This document shows, in pieces, positions 26,474-35,150 of a stretch of 64,000 bases of DNA (positions are counted from its first letter, which is position 1; each line of letters begins with the position of its first letter). Made by a program: the position numbers and the translations under genes. Origin of the DNA: Aestuariimicrobium ganziense (lineage in GTDB: Bacteria > Actinomycetota > Actinomycetes > Propionibacteriales > Propionibacteriaceae); NCBI RefSeq assembly GCF_015352975.1, contig NZ_JACYIZ010000003.1, positions 186,001 to 250,000 of the forward strand, written 5' to 3'. Under the pieces are notes generated by a model. That model saw nothing but the letters and a program-made list of their open reading frames with translations. It had not been told where the DNA came from and ran no database searches.

Positions 26474-27454
26474 TCAGAACAGCTGGTCGGGTGCCGGAGG
26501 CGGCGCGTAGGCCGGGTCGACGCCCTTGAACAGCTTCGAGACCGATCGTCCCTCGTTGATTCGGCAGATCGCGTCGCCGATCAGCGGGGCGATCGAACGC
26601 ACCCGCAGGTCGGGCCAGTCCTGCGGCGGGGGCACGGTGTTGGTGGTGACCACCTCGGTGACGAACGGGTGGTTGCTGAGCCGCTCGACCGCCTTGCCGG
26701 TGAACAGGCCGTGGGTGCAGTTGATCGAGGCGCCTGTGGCCCCGAAGTCCTCGAGGCGTTCGAGCAGTTCGACGATCGAGCCGCCGGTGGCGATCTCGTC
26801 GTCCAGCACGATGGCGTGCTTGCCGCTGACGTCACCGACGATCGAGTCGATGACGACCTTGTCGTCGGCCAGGCGCTGCTTCGAGCCGGCGGCGACCGGC
26901 AGGTTCAGCAATCGCGAGAACTGAGTGGCGGTCTTGGCGTTGCCGAGGTCGGGTGAGACCACGATGTGGTCGGTCAGGTCGCGTCCGCGGTAGTGGTTGG
27001 CCAGTTCGCCGATGGCGGTGAGGTGGTCGACGGGGCAGTTGAAGAAGCCGTGCACCTGCGGGGCGTGCAAGGCCATGGTCAGCACCCGCGAGACCCCGGC
27101 GGTGACCAACAGGTCGGCGACCAGGCGGCCACCCAACGAGATCCGCGAGTGGTCCTTCTTGTCGGATCGTGCATAGGCGTAGTGCGGCATCACCGCGGTG
27201 ATCTGCTGGGCCGAGGCGCCGCGGGCGGCATCGATCATCATCAGCAACTCGACCAGGTGCTCCTGGGTCGGCGGCACCAACGGCTGGATGATGTAGACGT
27301 CCTTCTTGCGGCAGTTGGCCAGCAACTGGGCCTGCAGGCAGTCGTTGCTGAACCGGCTGATCCTGGCGTGCGACAACTCGATGTCGAGGTACTCACAGAT
27401 TTCGCGCGCCAGGTCCTTGTGGGCGCTCCCGGAGAAGACGACGACGTCCTTCAC
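26474..27454 (-). CDS. prs: Ribose-phosphate pyrophosphokinase-like protein
   Basis: The 326-aa protein aligns along the PRPP synthetase fold: VVVFSGSAHKDLAREICEYL, FSNDCLQAQLLANCRKKDVYIIQ, HYAYARSDKKDHSRISLGGRLVADLL and VVSPDLGNAKTA. The PRPP-binding loop reads VLDDEIATGGSI rather than the usual VDDMIDTGGT, marking a divergent clade. PRPP feeds nucleotide, His and Trp synthesis. GTG 27454 follows GGAGGTCAC. A second canonical prs elsewhere in the genome would argue that this one is specialised. Confidence 0.85.
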   Translation of the reverse strand: MKDVVVFSGSAHKDLAREICEYLDIELSHARISRFSNDCLQAQLLANCRKKDVYIIQPLVPPTQEHLVELLMMIDAARGASAQQITAVMPHYAYARSDKKDHSRISLGGRLVADLLVTAGVSRVLTMALHAPQVHGFFNCPVDHLTAIGELANHYRGRDLTDHIVVSPDLGNAKTATQFSRLLNLPVAAGSKQRLADDKVVIDSIVGDVSGKHAIVLDDEIATGGSIVELLERLEDFGATGASINCTHGLFTGKAVERLSNHPFVTEVVTTNTVPPPQDWPDLRVRSIAPLIGDAICRINEGRSVSKLFKGVDPAYAPPPAPDQLF

Positions 27455-27545
27455 GTGACCTCCACAGCGTGGGTACCGGCACCAACTGATCGTCAGACTA
27501 CCGTCGCGAGACAGGTGTGCGCACCGAGGTCACGCACGGCCCCGC

Positions 27546-27551
27546 TACGCT
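27546..27551 (+). promoter_or_regulatory. Putative -10 box of the 27558 gene (TACGCT)
   Basis: TACGCT ends 6 nt before ATG 27558 with no ribosome-binding site between. Confidence 0.45.
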
Positions 27552-27557
27552 GGCCCC

Positions 27558-27938
27558 ATGACCCAGACGACACCGCCTGCCGCCACCACCTCGAGCCTGC
27601 GCACCCTGCGCGGCATGACCTTGGCGATGTCAGTCCTGGCGGTTCTGCAGGCCGTGCTCGGCTTCATGCTCGCCGCAGGAGTCGATGGCATCCGCGACGT
27701 GCACGGCTGGAGTGGCTACGCCCTGTTCATCGTGTCGATCGTCGCCGCGGTCTTCGCCTGGAAGTACTCGCGCGAGAATGCCCACAAGGGCGTCTTCTAC
27801 CACGCGACCAGCATCCCGGTGATGGGCCTGCTGCAGATCGGTCTGGCCGAGATGGGCGCCGAGACCATCCACATCGTGCTCGGCGTTGCGATCGCCGTCG
27901 CGGTGATCGGGCTGTGGACGATGCTGCGCCGCCACTGA
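27558..27938 (+). CDS. Small four-helix membrane protein (hypothetical)
   Basis: The 126-aa product has four hydrophobic helices: MTLAMSVLAVLQAVLGFML, GYALFIVSIVAAVFAW, ATSIPVMGLLQIGLAEM and IHIVLGVAIAVAVIGLWTML. It has no recognised domain; conserved-looking His residues (DVHGWSGY, YHATS, TIHIVLG) recall small heme- or copper-associated membrane proteins, but this is only a resemblance. It converges on the PfkB gene with 12 bp between stops. Confidence 0.65.
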   Translation: MTQTTPPAATTSSLRTLRGMTLAMSVLAVLQAVLGFMLAAGVDGIRDVHGWSGYALFIVSIVAAVFAWKYSRENAHKGVFYHATSIPVMGLLQIGLAEMGAETIHIVLGVAIAVAVIGLWTMLRRH

Positions 27939-27950
27939 CCAGCCGACCTG

Positions 27951-28877
27951 TCAGGCCGGGTGCTCCGCGAGGAACGCGTCCACCTCGTCCGTCGTGGGGG
28001 ACGAACCCGGACCCAGTCGTGTGACCTTGATCGCGGCCGCCGCGTTGGCCCGCCTGGTCGCCTCAGGCCACGTCAGGTCCGCGGCCAGAGCGGCCACCAG
28101 CACCCCGGTGTGGGTGTCACCGGCGCCATTGGTGTCGACCGGCTTCTGCGGGAACCCCGGCGAGGCGTGCACCTGGTCGTCCCACGCCACCGCACAGCCG
28201 TGCTGGCCGTCGCGGACGACCGCTGCGGCGTCGACCGGTAGGTGGTCCAGGGCGGCCTGGGCGGCCTCGGCCATGTCAGTTCGTCCGGTCAGGGCCTCGG
28301 ACTCCTCGGCGTTGCCGGTCCAGATCGCGGTGCGCGCCAGCACCCGTCGGCGCAGGTCGTCGTCCAACTCGGCGAACACCGCACCGGGGTCGAGCACCAC
28401 CCGCACGCCGGAATCGAGCGTCTCGAGCCAGGCGACCAACGGATCGCGGGTCTGCTCGACCGCCAGGGTGTAGCCACTGATGCAGACCAGGTCACCCGGA
28501 ACCGGCGCCGAGGTGGCCAGGCTCTCGACGCTGATCCGGCGTTCGGCGCCCAAGGTGGTGACGAAGGTCCGCTCGGCGGTGGCCTCGACCATCACCCAGC
28601 ACACCCCGGTGTCGACCTCGTCCACCGGTGGTGCCGACAGGACGACTCCGGCCTCGGTGAGTACTTGGCGAACGAGGTCGCCGTTGGGGCCGGTGCCGTG
28701 GGCCCCGGCGTGCACGCAGGTCGCCCCCTGCCGGGCCGCGGCGACCAGGATCGTCACCGCACCACCGGCCTGGCGGACGAAGCTCGAGGCCATCACGTTG
28801 CCGCCGCGGTCGGGTAGGTGCTCGATCACCGCCACCTCGTCGACCAGGGCCTGGGCGGTGTGGATGATCCGGGGCAT
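27951..28877 (-). CDS. PfkB/ribokinase family carbohydrate kinase
   Basis: The 308-aa protein has the PfkB fold: an N-terminal GGNVMASSFVRQAGGAVTILVAAARQGA region and the C-terminal signature PVDTNGAGDTHTGVLVAAL with catalytic Asp in GAGD. Substrates in the family include ribose, fructose, adenosine and tagatose 6-phosphate; none is indicated. Its start overlaps the stop of the upstream aminotransferase IV gene by one base, so the two are coupled. ATG 28877 is used because the longer frame lies in the other gene. Confidence 0.85.
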   Translation of the reverse strand: MPRIIHTAQALVDEVAVIEHLPDRGGNVMASSFVRQAGGAVTILVAAARQGATCVHAGAHGTGPNGDLVRQVLTEAGVVLSAPPVDEVDTGVCWVMVEATAERTFVTTLGAERRISVESLATSAPVPGDLVCISGYTLAVEQTRDPLVAWLETLDSGVRVVLDPGAVFAELDDDLRRRVLARTAIWTGNAEESEALTGRTDMAEAAQAALDHLPVDAAAVVRDGQHGCAVAWDDQVHASPGFPQKPVDTNGAGDTHTGVLVAALAADLTWPEATRRANAAAAIKVTRLGPGSSPTTDEVDAFLAEHPA

Positions 28878-29767
28878 CAGCCGGCCTGGGGTGGCAGGAA
28901 CCCGATCCAGCGGCGGAGCCGGGCGGTGAACTCGCGGTCGACGCCCACCTCGCGACCGTCCAGACGGACGATCGGTGCGGTGCCACGGATCGAGGACGCC
29001 AGCCACACCCCGTCGGCGGCGAACAGTTCGTCCGGGTCGATCAGGCGGACCTCGGTGGGAACACCCTCGGCCTCGGCGCCCTCGAAGGCGACGGTCTGGG
29101 TGATCGAGTGCAGGATGCCGCTGGCCCCGGCCGGGGTGGTGCTGAGCACCCCGTTCGACCAGACCAGCAGGGCGGCATTCGGCCCTTCGAGGCAGTGGCC
29201 CTCGGTCGAGGTGAAGACCACCTCGGTGGCGCCACGGCGCTTGGCCTCGCGCTTGGCGGCCATGTTGATCGCATAGCTCAGGCTCTTCACCCCACCCAGC
29301 AGCCAGGGCACGTCGCGGTACAGGTCGATGCTGGTGCCGCGGTCAAGCAGCACCGCGGCCACGCCCTCGCGGTCGGCCAGCGCCTGCTGGGTGATCGGGG
29401 TGATCGTGGCGACCCCGGTCGCGGGCAGGCTGGCGAAGCTCTCCTGGCCGCGGGTCCACATCAGCTTGAGGATCGCTTCGCCGGGCACGGTCCACGCCTC
29501 GACGGCCTCGGCGATCAGGTCACGCCAGGCCTGACGGTCGTCGTCGGTGAAGTCGGCGTCCAGCCCGGCCAAGGACCGTCCGAGCCGGTCGAGGTGCCGC
29601 TCCAGGTGGTCGACGGTGGACGACCCGTCATCGGCGGTGACCACACGGGTGGCGTCGAAGGCGCCGTCGCCGCGGGTGAAGCCGAGGTCGTCGGCGGTGA
29701 CCACCGGCTGGCCTGCGACAACGAGTCCTCGTCCGAGCACGGCGACCACCTGGCTGAGTTCGCTCAT
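28877..29767 (-). CDS. Class IV aminotransferase, aminodeoxychorismate-lyase-like
   Basis: The 296-aa protein is a fold-type IV PLP enzyme: LGFTRGDGAFDATRV near the N-terminus, catalytic Lys in GGVKSLSYAINMAAKREA, EVVFTSTEGHCLEGPNAALLV and ILHSITQTV. Overall it resembles 4-amino-4-deoxychorismate lyase (PabC) of folate synthesis, but D-amino-acid and branched-chain aminotransferases share this fold. ATG 29767 is selected because TAGGCT ends 7 nt upstream. It heads a two-gene operon with the PfkB kinase. Confidence 0.82.
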   Translation of the reverse strand: MSELSQVVAVLGRGLVVAGQPVVTADDLGFTRGDGAFDATRVVTADDGSSTVDHLERHLDRLGRSLAGLDADFTDDDRQAWRDLIAEAVEAWTVPGEAILKLMWTRGQESFASLPATGVATITPITQQALADREGVAAVLLDRGTSIDLYRDVPWLLGGVKSLSYAINMAAKREAKRRGATEVVFTSTEGHCLEGPNAALLVWSNGVLSTTPAGASGILHSITQTVAFEGAEAEGVPTEVRLIDPDELFAADGVWLASSIRGTAPIVRLDGREVGVDREFTARLRRWIGFLPPQAG

Positions 29768-29774
29768 GCGGCTC

Positions 29775-29780
29775 AGCCTA
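29775..29780 (-). promoter_or_regulatory. Putative -10 box of the aminotransferase IV gene (TAGGCT)
   Basis: On the complement TAGGCT ends 7 nt before ATG 29767; it lies within 15 bp of the end of the SRPBCC gene. Confidence 0.45.
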
Positions 29781-29790
29781 GGCCGAACGC

Positions 29791-30207
29791 TCAGTCCTTG
29801 AGCGCTGCGAGCCGGTCGAGCACCTCGTTCCACTCGGTCACGTGCTCGAGGTGTGACTCCGGGCTGGGTTCGACCATGGTGTGGGTGACGGTGAGTTCGG
29901 TGGTGGCGGCGTCGCGCCCCACCAGCACCACCCGCACATGGTCACTGATCGGGTCGGGTTCGTCCCAGACCCAACTGAACTCCAACTCCGAACACGGCTC
30001 GACGACGAAGAAGTCACCGGTCACGCCGACCTCACCGGCCTGGGAGCGGATGCTGTAGTGACGGCGGGGGCGGGCGTCGAACTCGTAGGTGGTGTCGGGG
30101 TATATGGGCCACCACCACCGCGAGAGCCCTGTTGCCGTCGTGCACAGCCGCCACACCTCATGGGCCGGACGGGCCACGTGCCTGGTGATCACGATCGGGT
30201 CCGTCAT
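29791..30207 (-). CDS. SRPBCC/AHSA1-like START-domain protein
   Basis: The 138-aa product shows the AHSA1 pattern: ITRHVARPAHEVWRLCTTATGLSRWW at the start, YEFDARPRRHYSIRS, and a C-terminal TELTVTHTMVEP strand with WNEVLDRLAALKD helix. The family binds hydrophobic ligands or chaperones, and no function is assigned. ATG follows GGGGAGGTCGCC. Confidence 0.8.
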   Translation of the reverse strand: MTDPIVITRHVARPAHEVWRLCTTATGLSRWWWPIYPDTTYEFDARPRRHYSIRSQAGEVGVTGDFFVVEPCSELEFSWVWDEPDPISDHVRVVLVGRDAATTELTVTHTMVEPSPESHLEHVTEWNEVLDRLAALKD

Positions 30208-30306
30208 GGCGACCTCCCCTCAGAGGTCTCTCCATGGTCACACGAGGATCATCCTCGGCGCAAGACCCCAACGGGGTGTGACGGATGGCTGGAGACCGCG
30301 GGGACG

Positions 30307-30342
30307 AACGAAGGTCCGCCCCCGAGGGGACGGACCTTCGTT
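30307..30342. terminator. Hairpin downstream of the subtilase remnant
   Basis: Twelve-base arms AACGAAGGTCCG and CGGACCTTCGTT pair perfectly around a C/G-rich 12-nt centre. It lies 14 nt beyond the stop of the S8 remnant and probably was its terminator. Confidence 0.75.
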
Positions 30343-30355
30343 GGCCACCTGCTGG

Positions 30356-30560
30356 TCAGCCGAGGGCGGCGAACAGCGCGGCGTGCGTGCTGTCGCCCAG
30401 CACCAGGTGGGCCTGGCTGAGCGACGGGGCGGCCTTCTTCGGTGCCGAGAAGGTGACGGTCACCGTGGTCGAGGCCTTCGGTGCCAGGGTGATCGAGGCG
30501 CACCACGGCGGCCATGCCGGCGACGTGCGGGCTGGCCATCGCTCGGGGCGGTCTCGCAGG
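30356..30560 (-). pseudogene. Subtilase (S8) C-terminal remnant, frameshifted and deleted
   Basis: On the complement one frame reads MASPHVAGMAAVV, the residues following the catalytic Ser in GTSMASPHVAG of subtilisin-like proteases, but the GTS before it is lost. Within a few codons the homology jumps to another frame, reading ITLAPKASTTVTVTFSAP and ending LVLGDSTHAALFAALG-stop, like the Fn3-type tail of secreted subtilases. The 60-100 residues normally between these parts are absent. The reading-frame change and missing pieces mark a dead fragment. Confidence 0.65.
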
Positions 30561-30690
30561 AGGCTCGGGCGCAGATGGCCGCGCACATGCAGGAACTGAT
30601 GGACGACGTCGGTGAGTGCGACGACCGTGAGGTGCTGGTGCGCCGCTTCAATGCCTGCGGCAACCCACATCCAGATGGAGATCGACGAGT
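30547..30690 (+). pseudogene. Unidentified decayed coding fragment
   Basis: The plus strand has a coding-like stretch of about 40 codons (QMAAHMQELMDDVGECDDR, then EVLVRRFNACGN) that continues in another frame as HIQMEIDESVPGGPGSPGQ. No start or stop context suits a gene, and I do not recognise the family. The remainder of 30208-30823 holds hairpins and no other support for coding. Confidence 0.3.
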
Positions 30691-30761
30691 CGGTTCCCGG
30701 CGGGCCGGGCTCGCCGGGCCAGGACCCCCACCGTCGTCCTCGTCGCTGACCCAACCCTCTG

Positions 30762-30816
30762 CCACACGCGTGACGCCCCCACCACCTCACCGGTGATGGG
30801 GGCGTCCTGCGTGTGG
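30762..30816. terminator. Interrupted long hairpin next to the YceI gene
   Basis: CCACACGC (30762-30769) pairs with GCGTGTGG (30809-30816), then after a 2-nt mismatch GACGCCCCCA (30772-30781) pairs with TGGGGGCGTC (30797-30806). It sits 8 bp past the YceI stop on the complement. Confidence 0.75.
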
Positions 30817-30823
30817 GGTGGGC

Positions 30824-31369
30824 TCAGGCGGCCTTGATGGCCGAGATCTCGAGCTCGAGGGTGATGTCGTCGCTGACCAGCACGCCGCCGGTCTCGAGCG
30901 CGGCGTTCCAGGTCAGGCCGAAGTCCTTGCGGCTGAGCTTGGTGCGGCCCTCGAAGCCGATCCGGCTGTTGCCGAAGGGGTCGGTGGCCTCGCCCTCGAA
31001 GTCGAAGGGGATGGTGATCGACTTGGTGACGTCCTTGATGGTCAGGTCACCGGTGACGTTGAGGGTGTCGTCGTCGACGACCTCGACCTTGGTCGAGGTG
31101 AAGCGCAGGGTGGGGTACTTCTCGACGTCGAGGAAGTCCTCGCCACGCACGTGGGCGTCGCGCTGGTCGTTGCGCGAGTCGAACGAGGCGGCCTGGATGG
31201 TGACGTCGATCTGCGCGCTCTCGGGGTTGGCGCCGTCGCCGGAGGCGGTGCCCTCGAACTCGTCGAACGAGCCGCGCACCTTGGTGACCATGGCGTGGCG
31301 GGTCACGAAGCCGAGGCGGGTGTGGCTGGGGTCGAGGTTGTAGCTGCCCTTGATGGTGGTGAGGGACAT
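30824..31369 (-). CDS. YceI-family lipocalin-like protein
   Basis: The 181-aa product matches YceI throughout: YNLDPSHTRLGFVTRHAMVTKVRGSFDEFEG, then VTIQAASFDSRNDQRDAHVRGEDFLDVEKYPTLRF, and FGLTWNAALETGGVLVSDDITLELEI. YceI proteins form a beta barrel that binds isoprenoid-like lipids; this copy has no signal peptide and is probably cytoplasmic. ATG 31369 follows AGGAGCACGC. Confidence 0.92.
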   Translation of the reverse strand: MSLTTIKGSYNLDPSHTRLGFVTRHAMVTKVRGSFDEFEGTASGDGANPESAQIDVTIQAASFDSRNDQRDAHVRGEDFLDVEKYPTLRFTSTKVEVVDDDTLNVTGDLTIKDVTKSITIPFDFEGEATDPFGNSRIGFEGRTKLSRKDFGLTWNAALETGGVLVSDDITLELEISAIKAA

Positions 31370-31502
31370 GGCGTGCTCCTGGAGGATCTGAGTGGTTGAG
31401 GGTTCAATCTCTTTCCGGTTGGAACGACGCCTGCCGCAGGATCATTCCCAGATCCAGAAAAAAACTTTCGGCTTCAACCAGATTCCCTGCGCCCAGACGC
31501 GG

Positions 31503-31548
31503 TTCGTGGCGGGAACCGCGCCTTTGACAGCGAAGTTCCCGCCACGAA
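31503..31548. repeat. GTGGCG-type palindromic element, copy A
   Basis: Perfect 14-bp arms TTCGTGGCGGGAAC and GTTCCCGCCACGAA surround an 18-nt loop. It lies directly 3' of the aquaporin remnant and resembles the elements at 48126 and 53122. Confidence 0.75.
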
Positions 31549-31564
31549 TCGGGTTGGACGAGGG

Positions 31565-31822
31565 TCAGCTCAGCTTGGTCTCGTCGGTGACGCGGCCCTC
31601 GGCCTCGAGCGGCTTGGGGGCGTCCCTTCCGGCGGTCAGCACGGTGTGGCTCAGGCCGGCGATCGCGGCACCGATCAGCGGGGCGACGATGAACAGCCAG
31701 ACCTGCGAGAGGGCGGCCGAACCGGCGAACCAGGCGACACCCAGCGAACGGGCCGGGTTGACCGAGGTGTTGGTGACCGGGATCGAGTTCCCGACGCCTG
31801 GACAAGGGTAGGGGTCGCCCAT
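31565..31822 (-). pseudogene. Aquaporin (MIP) C-terminal remnant
   Basis: The frame ends with [19 protein letters not shown], carrying the second NPA box of AqpZ-type channels, followed by [18 protein letters not shown], the last membrane helix, and a hydrophilic tail. Only about 75 of the usual 230-250 residues are present. Upstream of about 31795 homology stops abruptly and the sequence reads [12 protein letters not shown], unlike an aquaporin, so the first two-thirds have been deleted or replaced. Confidence 0.75.
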
Positions 31823-31960
31823 GAGCGTGAGCCACCCGACGCCGGATCCCCAGCCAATGTTCAGACAACCAGGGTCTGGCGTATGCCGTTCGTGCCGGTG
31901 GTGTTTGTCGACCAGCGCTGTGTCGGGTCACCCAGGTTGTCCCGGGTGGTGCCCGGGGCG

Positions 31961-32365
31961 TCACCGCTGGCCGTACATCCGGTCGTGCTCGGCCACCAGC
32001 GACCTGGGCGCCGTCAGCCGGTACGACTCGTCCAGCAGTTCGGCGACTTCGTCCCAGTCGGTGTGTTCGTCGAGGTCGACCCCGACCCACCCGGCTGCTG
32101 CAAGGTAGGCGGGCGCGTAGCAGCGAGGCTCGGTCAGCAGCGAGCGGCGCTCGTCCTCGGGCAGCTTCACGATGATCGACTGCGGGTGCTGCACGTACTG
32201 CCCGTCAACCTTGATCGAGCCGCCGTAGTGGCAGAACACCTTGGTGGTGAACATCACCGGACGACCGTGGCTGATCTTCTCCTGTGCCCCGGGGAAGGCG
32301 AACGCCAACTGCCGCACCCGGGCCAGCAGCGGGTCGTCCTCGTCGAACATCACTGGGTGCGACAT
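31961..32365 (-). CDS. MmcQ/YjbR family protein
   Basis: The 134-aa protein matches YjbR: LARVRQLAFAFPGAQEKISHGRPVMF, KVFCHYGG, SIIVKLPEDERRSLL, and YLAAAGWVGVDLDEHTDWDEVAELLDESYRLTAP. This family has a DNA-binding-like double-wing fold of unknown role. ATG 32365 is supported by a TAGGCT box 7 nt upstream. Downstream, 31823-31960 has a weak coding-like stretch on the same strand ([19 protein letters not shown]) which I do not recognise. Confidence 0.85.
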   Translation of the reverse strand: MSHPVMFDEDDPLLARVRQLAFAFPGAQEKISHGRPVMFTTKVFCHYGGSIKVDGQYVQHPQSIIVKLPEDERRSLLTEPRCYAPAYLAAAGWVGVDLDEHTDWDEVAELLDESYRLTAPRSLVAEHDRMYGQR

Positions 32366-32372
32366 GGGCGAC

Positions 32373-32378
32373 AGCCTA
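32373..32378 (-). promoter_or_regulatory. Putative -10 box of the YjbR gene (TAGGCT)
   Basis: On the complement TAGGCT ends 7 nt before ATG 32365, without a ribosome site between. Confidence 0.45.
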
Positions 32379-32412
32379 GGACGAGCGGGTGCTGGGCTGG
32401 TTGCATGGAGCC

Positions 32413-34989
32413 ATGACAGAGTCGTCCGCTGCAGCGCCCGAGGCCCGCGCGATCTGGGTGCGTCCCGACCTGATGCTGTGGCCGGGCATCACCGACGACG
32501 CGACCTGGTCGCTGTGGAGCGCTCCCGACGGGGGCATCGCGCCCAACGGCCTGAACGCCACGCTGGCCGCGCTCGTCCCCGACGGCCCGGTGCCCGACGA
32601 CATCGCCGCAGCCCACCCGCACCTCGCGGGGCACCACGTGCTGAAGGTGCCTCGGCTCGACGTCGAGACACTGCTGCGTGGCCAACTGCTGGTGGTGGCC
32701 ACCGCCGCCGACGGCACCCAGGCCCGCACCGGCGTCCAGACCGCGCTGCTGCTCGACCACCTGTACGCCGCTGAAGCCACGTCACGGCGCTACGGGTACC
32801 TGCCCGAGTCCGGTGAGTTCCGGGTCTGGGCGCCGACCGCGCACACCGTGGCCCTGGTCACCTGGCGCGACGGCGTCGAGCAGGTCGTCGGGATGGACGC
32901 CGAGCCCGGTGGGTCGTGGGCGACCACGGTCGGCGACGCCGACGGACTCGAGTACTGCTTCGACGTCACCGTCTACGTCCCCGCCGTCGACCGGGTGCTC
33001 ACCAACCGGGTCACCGACCCCTGCTCGGTCGCGCTCACCGCCGGCTCGCGGCACTCGGTGGCGATCGACCTCGCCGACCCGCGCTGGGCGCCCGAGGCCT
33101 GGACCGACACCCCCGCGCCCGACGTCGAGCGCTTCGTCGACGAGGTGATCTACGAACTGCACATCCGCGACTTCTCGCGCGACGACGACCTCGTCCCCGC
33201 ACCACTTCGGGGCAGCTACCTGGCCTTCACCGCCGACGGCCACGGCTCCCGCCACCTGCGCAGGCTGGCCGAGGCCGGGCTGACCACCGTGCACCTGTTG
33301 CCCACCTTCGACCTGGGCTCGATCCCGGACGACCGCTCGGCCTGGCTGTCGGCCGACCCCGAACTGCTCGCCGCTGCCGCCCCCGACTCCGACGCCCAGC
33401 AGGACCTGATCGCCGGCGTCCGCCACTTCGACGGCTTCAACTGGGGCTACGACCCGTGGCACTGGACGACTCCCGAGGGCAGCTACGCCATCGACCAGCA
33501 CGGCGGCGCCCGGATCGTGGAGTTCCGCTCGATGGTCGGCGCGCTGCACCAGATGGGCCTGCGAGTGGTGATGGACGTGGTCTACAACCACACCCACGCC
33601 TCGGGGCAGGACGAGCAGTCGGTGCTCGACAGGATCGTGCCGGGCTACTACCACCGCCGCGACGTGCTGGGCGGCATCTGTCACTCGACCGCCGCCAACA
33701 ATGTCGCGACCGAGCACGCCATGGCCGAGCACCTGATCGTCGCCTCGATGACCACCCTCGCGCGCGACCACCGCATCGACGGCTTCCGGATCGACTTGAT
33801 GGGTCACCACCCCAAGAGCGGCATGGTCAAGGTGCGCGAGGCGCTGGACGAGGTCGGGCGCGAGCAGTCGCGCCGGGTCACGCTGTATGGCGAGGGCTGG
33901 AACTTCGGTGAGGTGGCCGACGGGGCCCGGTTCGTCCAAGCCACCCAGGCCAACCTCGGCGGCACCCGGATCGCGACCTTCAACGACCGGATCCGTGACG
34001 GCGTGCGGGGTGGTCGTCCTTTCGACGCCGACCCCCGCCACCCAGGGTTCGCCACCGCCGCCGGCCCGTGTCGCGGCATCGACCAGGACCTGGTGATGCT
34101 GGGGCTGGCCGGCAACCTGGTCGACTTCACTTTTCAGCGCACCGAGGGCGGCACGGTCACCGGCGCCGAGTTGCGCTACGGCGAAGACCCGCTGGTGCAC
34201 CCCGACAGCATCAGCAGCCCCGCTGGCTATGCCAGCGAACCGGACGAGGTGGTCAACTACGTCGACGCCCACGACAACGAGACGCTGTTCGACGCGATGG
34301 TGCTCAAGCTGCCCCGCCACGTGTCGATGGACGCACGGGTGCGGCTCAACACCATCGCCCTGGCCACCGTGACCCTGTCGCAGACCGCGGTGCTGTGGCA
34401 TGCCGGCGCCGACCTGCTGCGCTCGAAGTCGCTGGACCGCAACTCCTTCGACTCCGGCGACCACTTCAACCGGCTCGACTGGACGGGTGCCGACAACGGC
34501 TTCGGACGAGGGCTGCCACCCGCCTGGGACAACCTGGCGCACTGGCCGTTGATGGCTGTGCTGCTGGCCAATCCTGAGTACAAGCCGACGGCTGAGCACG
34601 TGGCACTGGCGACGGCGATGGCGCAGGACCTGCTGCGGATGCGGGCAGGGTCGCGGCTCTTCCGGCTGGGCAGCGCTGGGCTGATCCGGCAGAAGTTGAG
34701 CTTCCCGGTCTCGGGCACCGACATCGACTACCCCGGGGTGATCTGCATGCTGGTGGACGACCTGGCCGGTGAGCGGGTCGATGCCGAGGTGTCGGGTCTG
34801 GTGGTGGTGATCAACGCGACCGGGACGACGGTCGTCCAGCGGGTGCCGGGACTGGCCGGACAGTGGCAGTTGCACCCAGTGCAGCAGGAGTCGGCGGACT
34901 CAGTGGTGCGGACGGCGTGGGTCGAGCCGGGCGACGCCGTGGGGTTCCACGTGCCCGGGTTCACCGCGGCGGTGTTCGTCCGCCGCTGA
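32413..34989 (+). CDS. Pullulanase-type alpha-1,6-glucosidase (GH13)
   Basis: The 858-aa enzyme has an N-terminal CBM48-like region ([23 protein letters not shown]), then the GH13 barrel: [30 protein letters not shown], nucleophile Asp in [11 protein letters not shown], acid/base Glu in [12 protein letters not shown] and [12 protein letters not shown]. These mark type I pullulanases, which cut alpha-1,6 branches. No signal peptide is visible, so it should debranch internal glycogen or imported maltodextrins. ATG 32413 after GGAG is chosen over the frame to 32389. Confidence 0.88.
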   Translation: MTESSAAAPEARAIWVRPDLMLWPGITDDATWSLWSAPDGGIAPNGLNATLAALVPDGPVPDDIAAAHPHLAGHHVLKVPRLDVETLLRGQLLVVATAADGTQARTGVQTALLLDHLYAAEATSRRYGYLPESGEFRVWAPTAHTVALVTWRDGVEQVVGMDAEPGGSWATTVGDADGLEYCFDVTVYVPAVDRVLTNRVTDPCSVALTAGSRHSVAIDLADPRWAPEAWTDTPAPDVERFVDEVIYELHIRDFSRDDDLVPAPLRGSYLAFTADGHGSRHLRRLAEAGLTTVHLLPTFDLGSIPDDRSAWLSADPELLAAAAPDSDAQQDLIAGVRHFDGFNWGYDPWHWTTPEGSYAIDQHGGARIVEFRSMVGALHQMGLRVVMDVVYNHTHASGQDEQSVLDRIVPGYYHRRDVLGGICHSTAANNVATEHAMAEHLIVASMTTLARDHRIDGFRIDLMGHHPKSGMVKVREALDEVGREQSRRVTLYGEGWNFGEVADGARFVQATQANLGGTRIATFNDRIRDGVRGGRPFDADPRHPGFATAAGPCRGIDQDLVMLGLAGNLVDFTFQRTEGGTVTGAELRYGEDPLVHPDSISSPAGYASEPDEVVNYVDAHDNETLFDAMVLKLPRHVSMDARVRLNTIALATVTLSQTAVLWHAGADLLRSKSLDRNSFDSGDHFNRLDWTGADNGFGRGLPPAWDNLAHWPLMAVLLANPEYKPTAEHVALATAMAQDLLRMRAGSRLFRLGSAGLIRQKLSFPVSGTDIDYPGVICMLVDDLAGERVDAEVSGLVVVINATGTTVVQRVPGLAGQWQLHPVQQESADSVVRTAWVEPGDAVGFHVPGFTAAVFVRR

Positions 34990-34996
34990 CATCTTG

Positions 34997-35073
34997 CTGC
35001 TGAAATGTCGACGCCGGCTCGACCAACCGCCTCTGGAGAGGGGTTGGTGCCGCATTTCACGACATTTCAGCAG
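34997..35073 (+). repeat. 77-nt nested hairpin between pullulanase and helicase genes
   Basis: The outer 14-bp arms CTGCTGAAATGTCG and CGACATTTCAGCAG are perfect. Inside are ACCAACC/GGTTGGT (35022-35028, 35042-35048) and CCTCT-GG-AGAGG (35030-35041). It follows the pullulanase stop by 7 nt and may be its terminator or a structured RNA. Confidence 0.65.
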
Positions 35074-35135
35074 GACGAGAGACCGCGGCAGCCTGTCTCG
35101 GCGTTGCGGTTTGACCGTCGCGAAGGGCGTGCCGA

Positions 35136-35141
35136 TAGCCT
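35136..35141 (+). promoter_or_regulatory. Putative helicase promoter (-35 TTGACC, -10 TAGCCT)
   Basis: TTGACC at 35111-35116 and TAGCCT at 35136-35141 are 19 bp apart; the -10 ends 9 nt before ATG 35151, giving a leader of at most a few bases. Confidence 0.45.
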
Positions 35142-35150
35142 CGGCCGTCC

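Noticed and set aside
32782..34875. 697-codon complement frame opposite the pullulanase
   Set aside because: The pullulanase has complete GH13 active-site motifs; the antisense frame is a GC-skew by-product.
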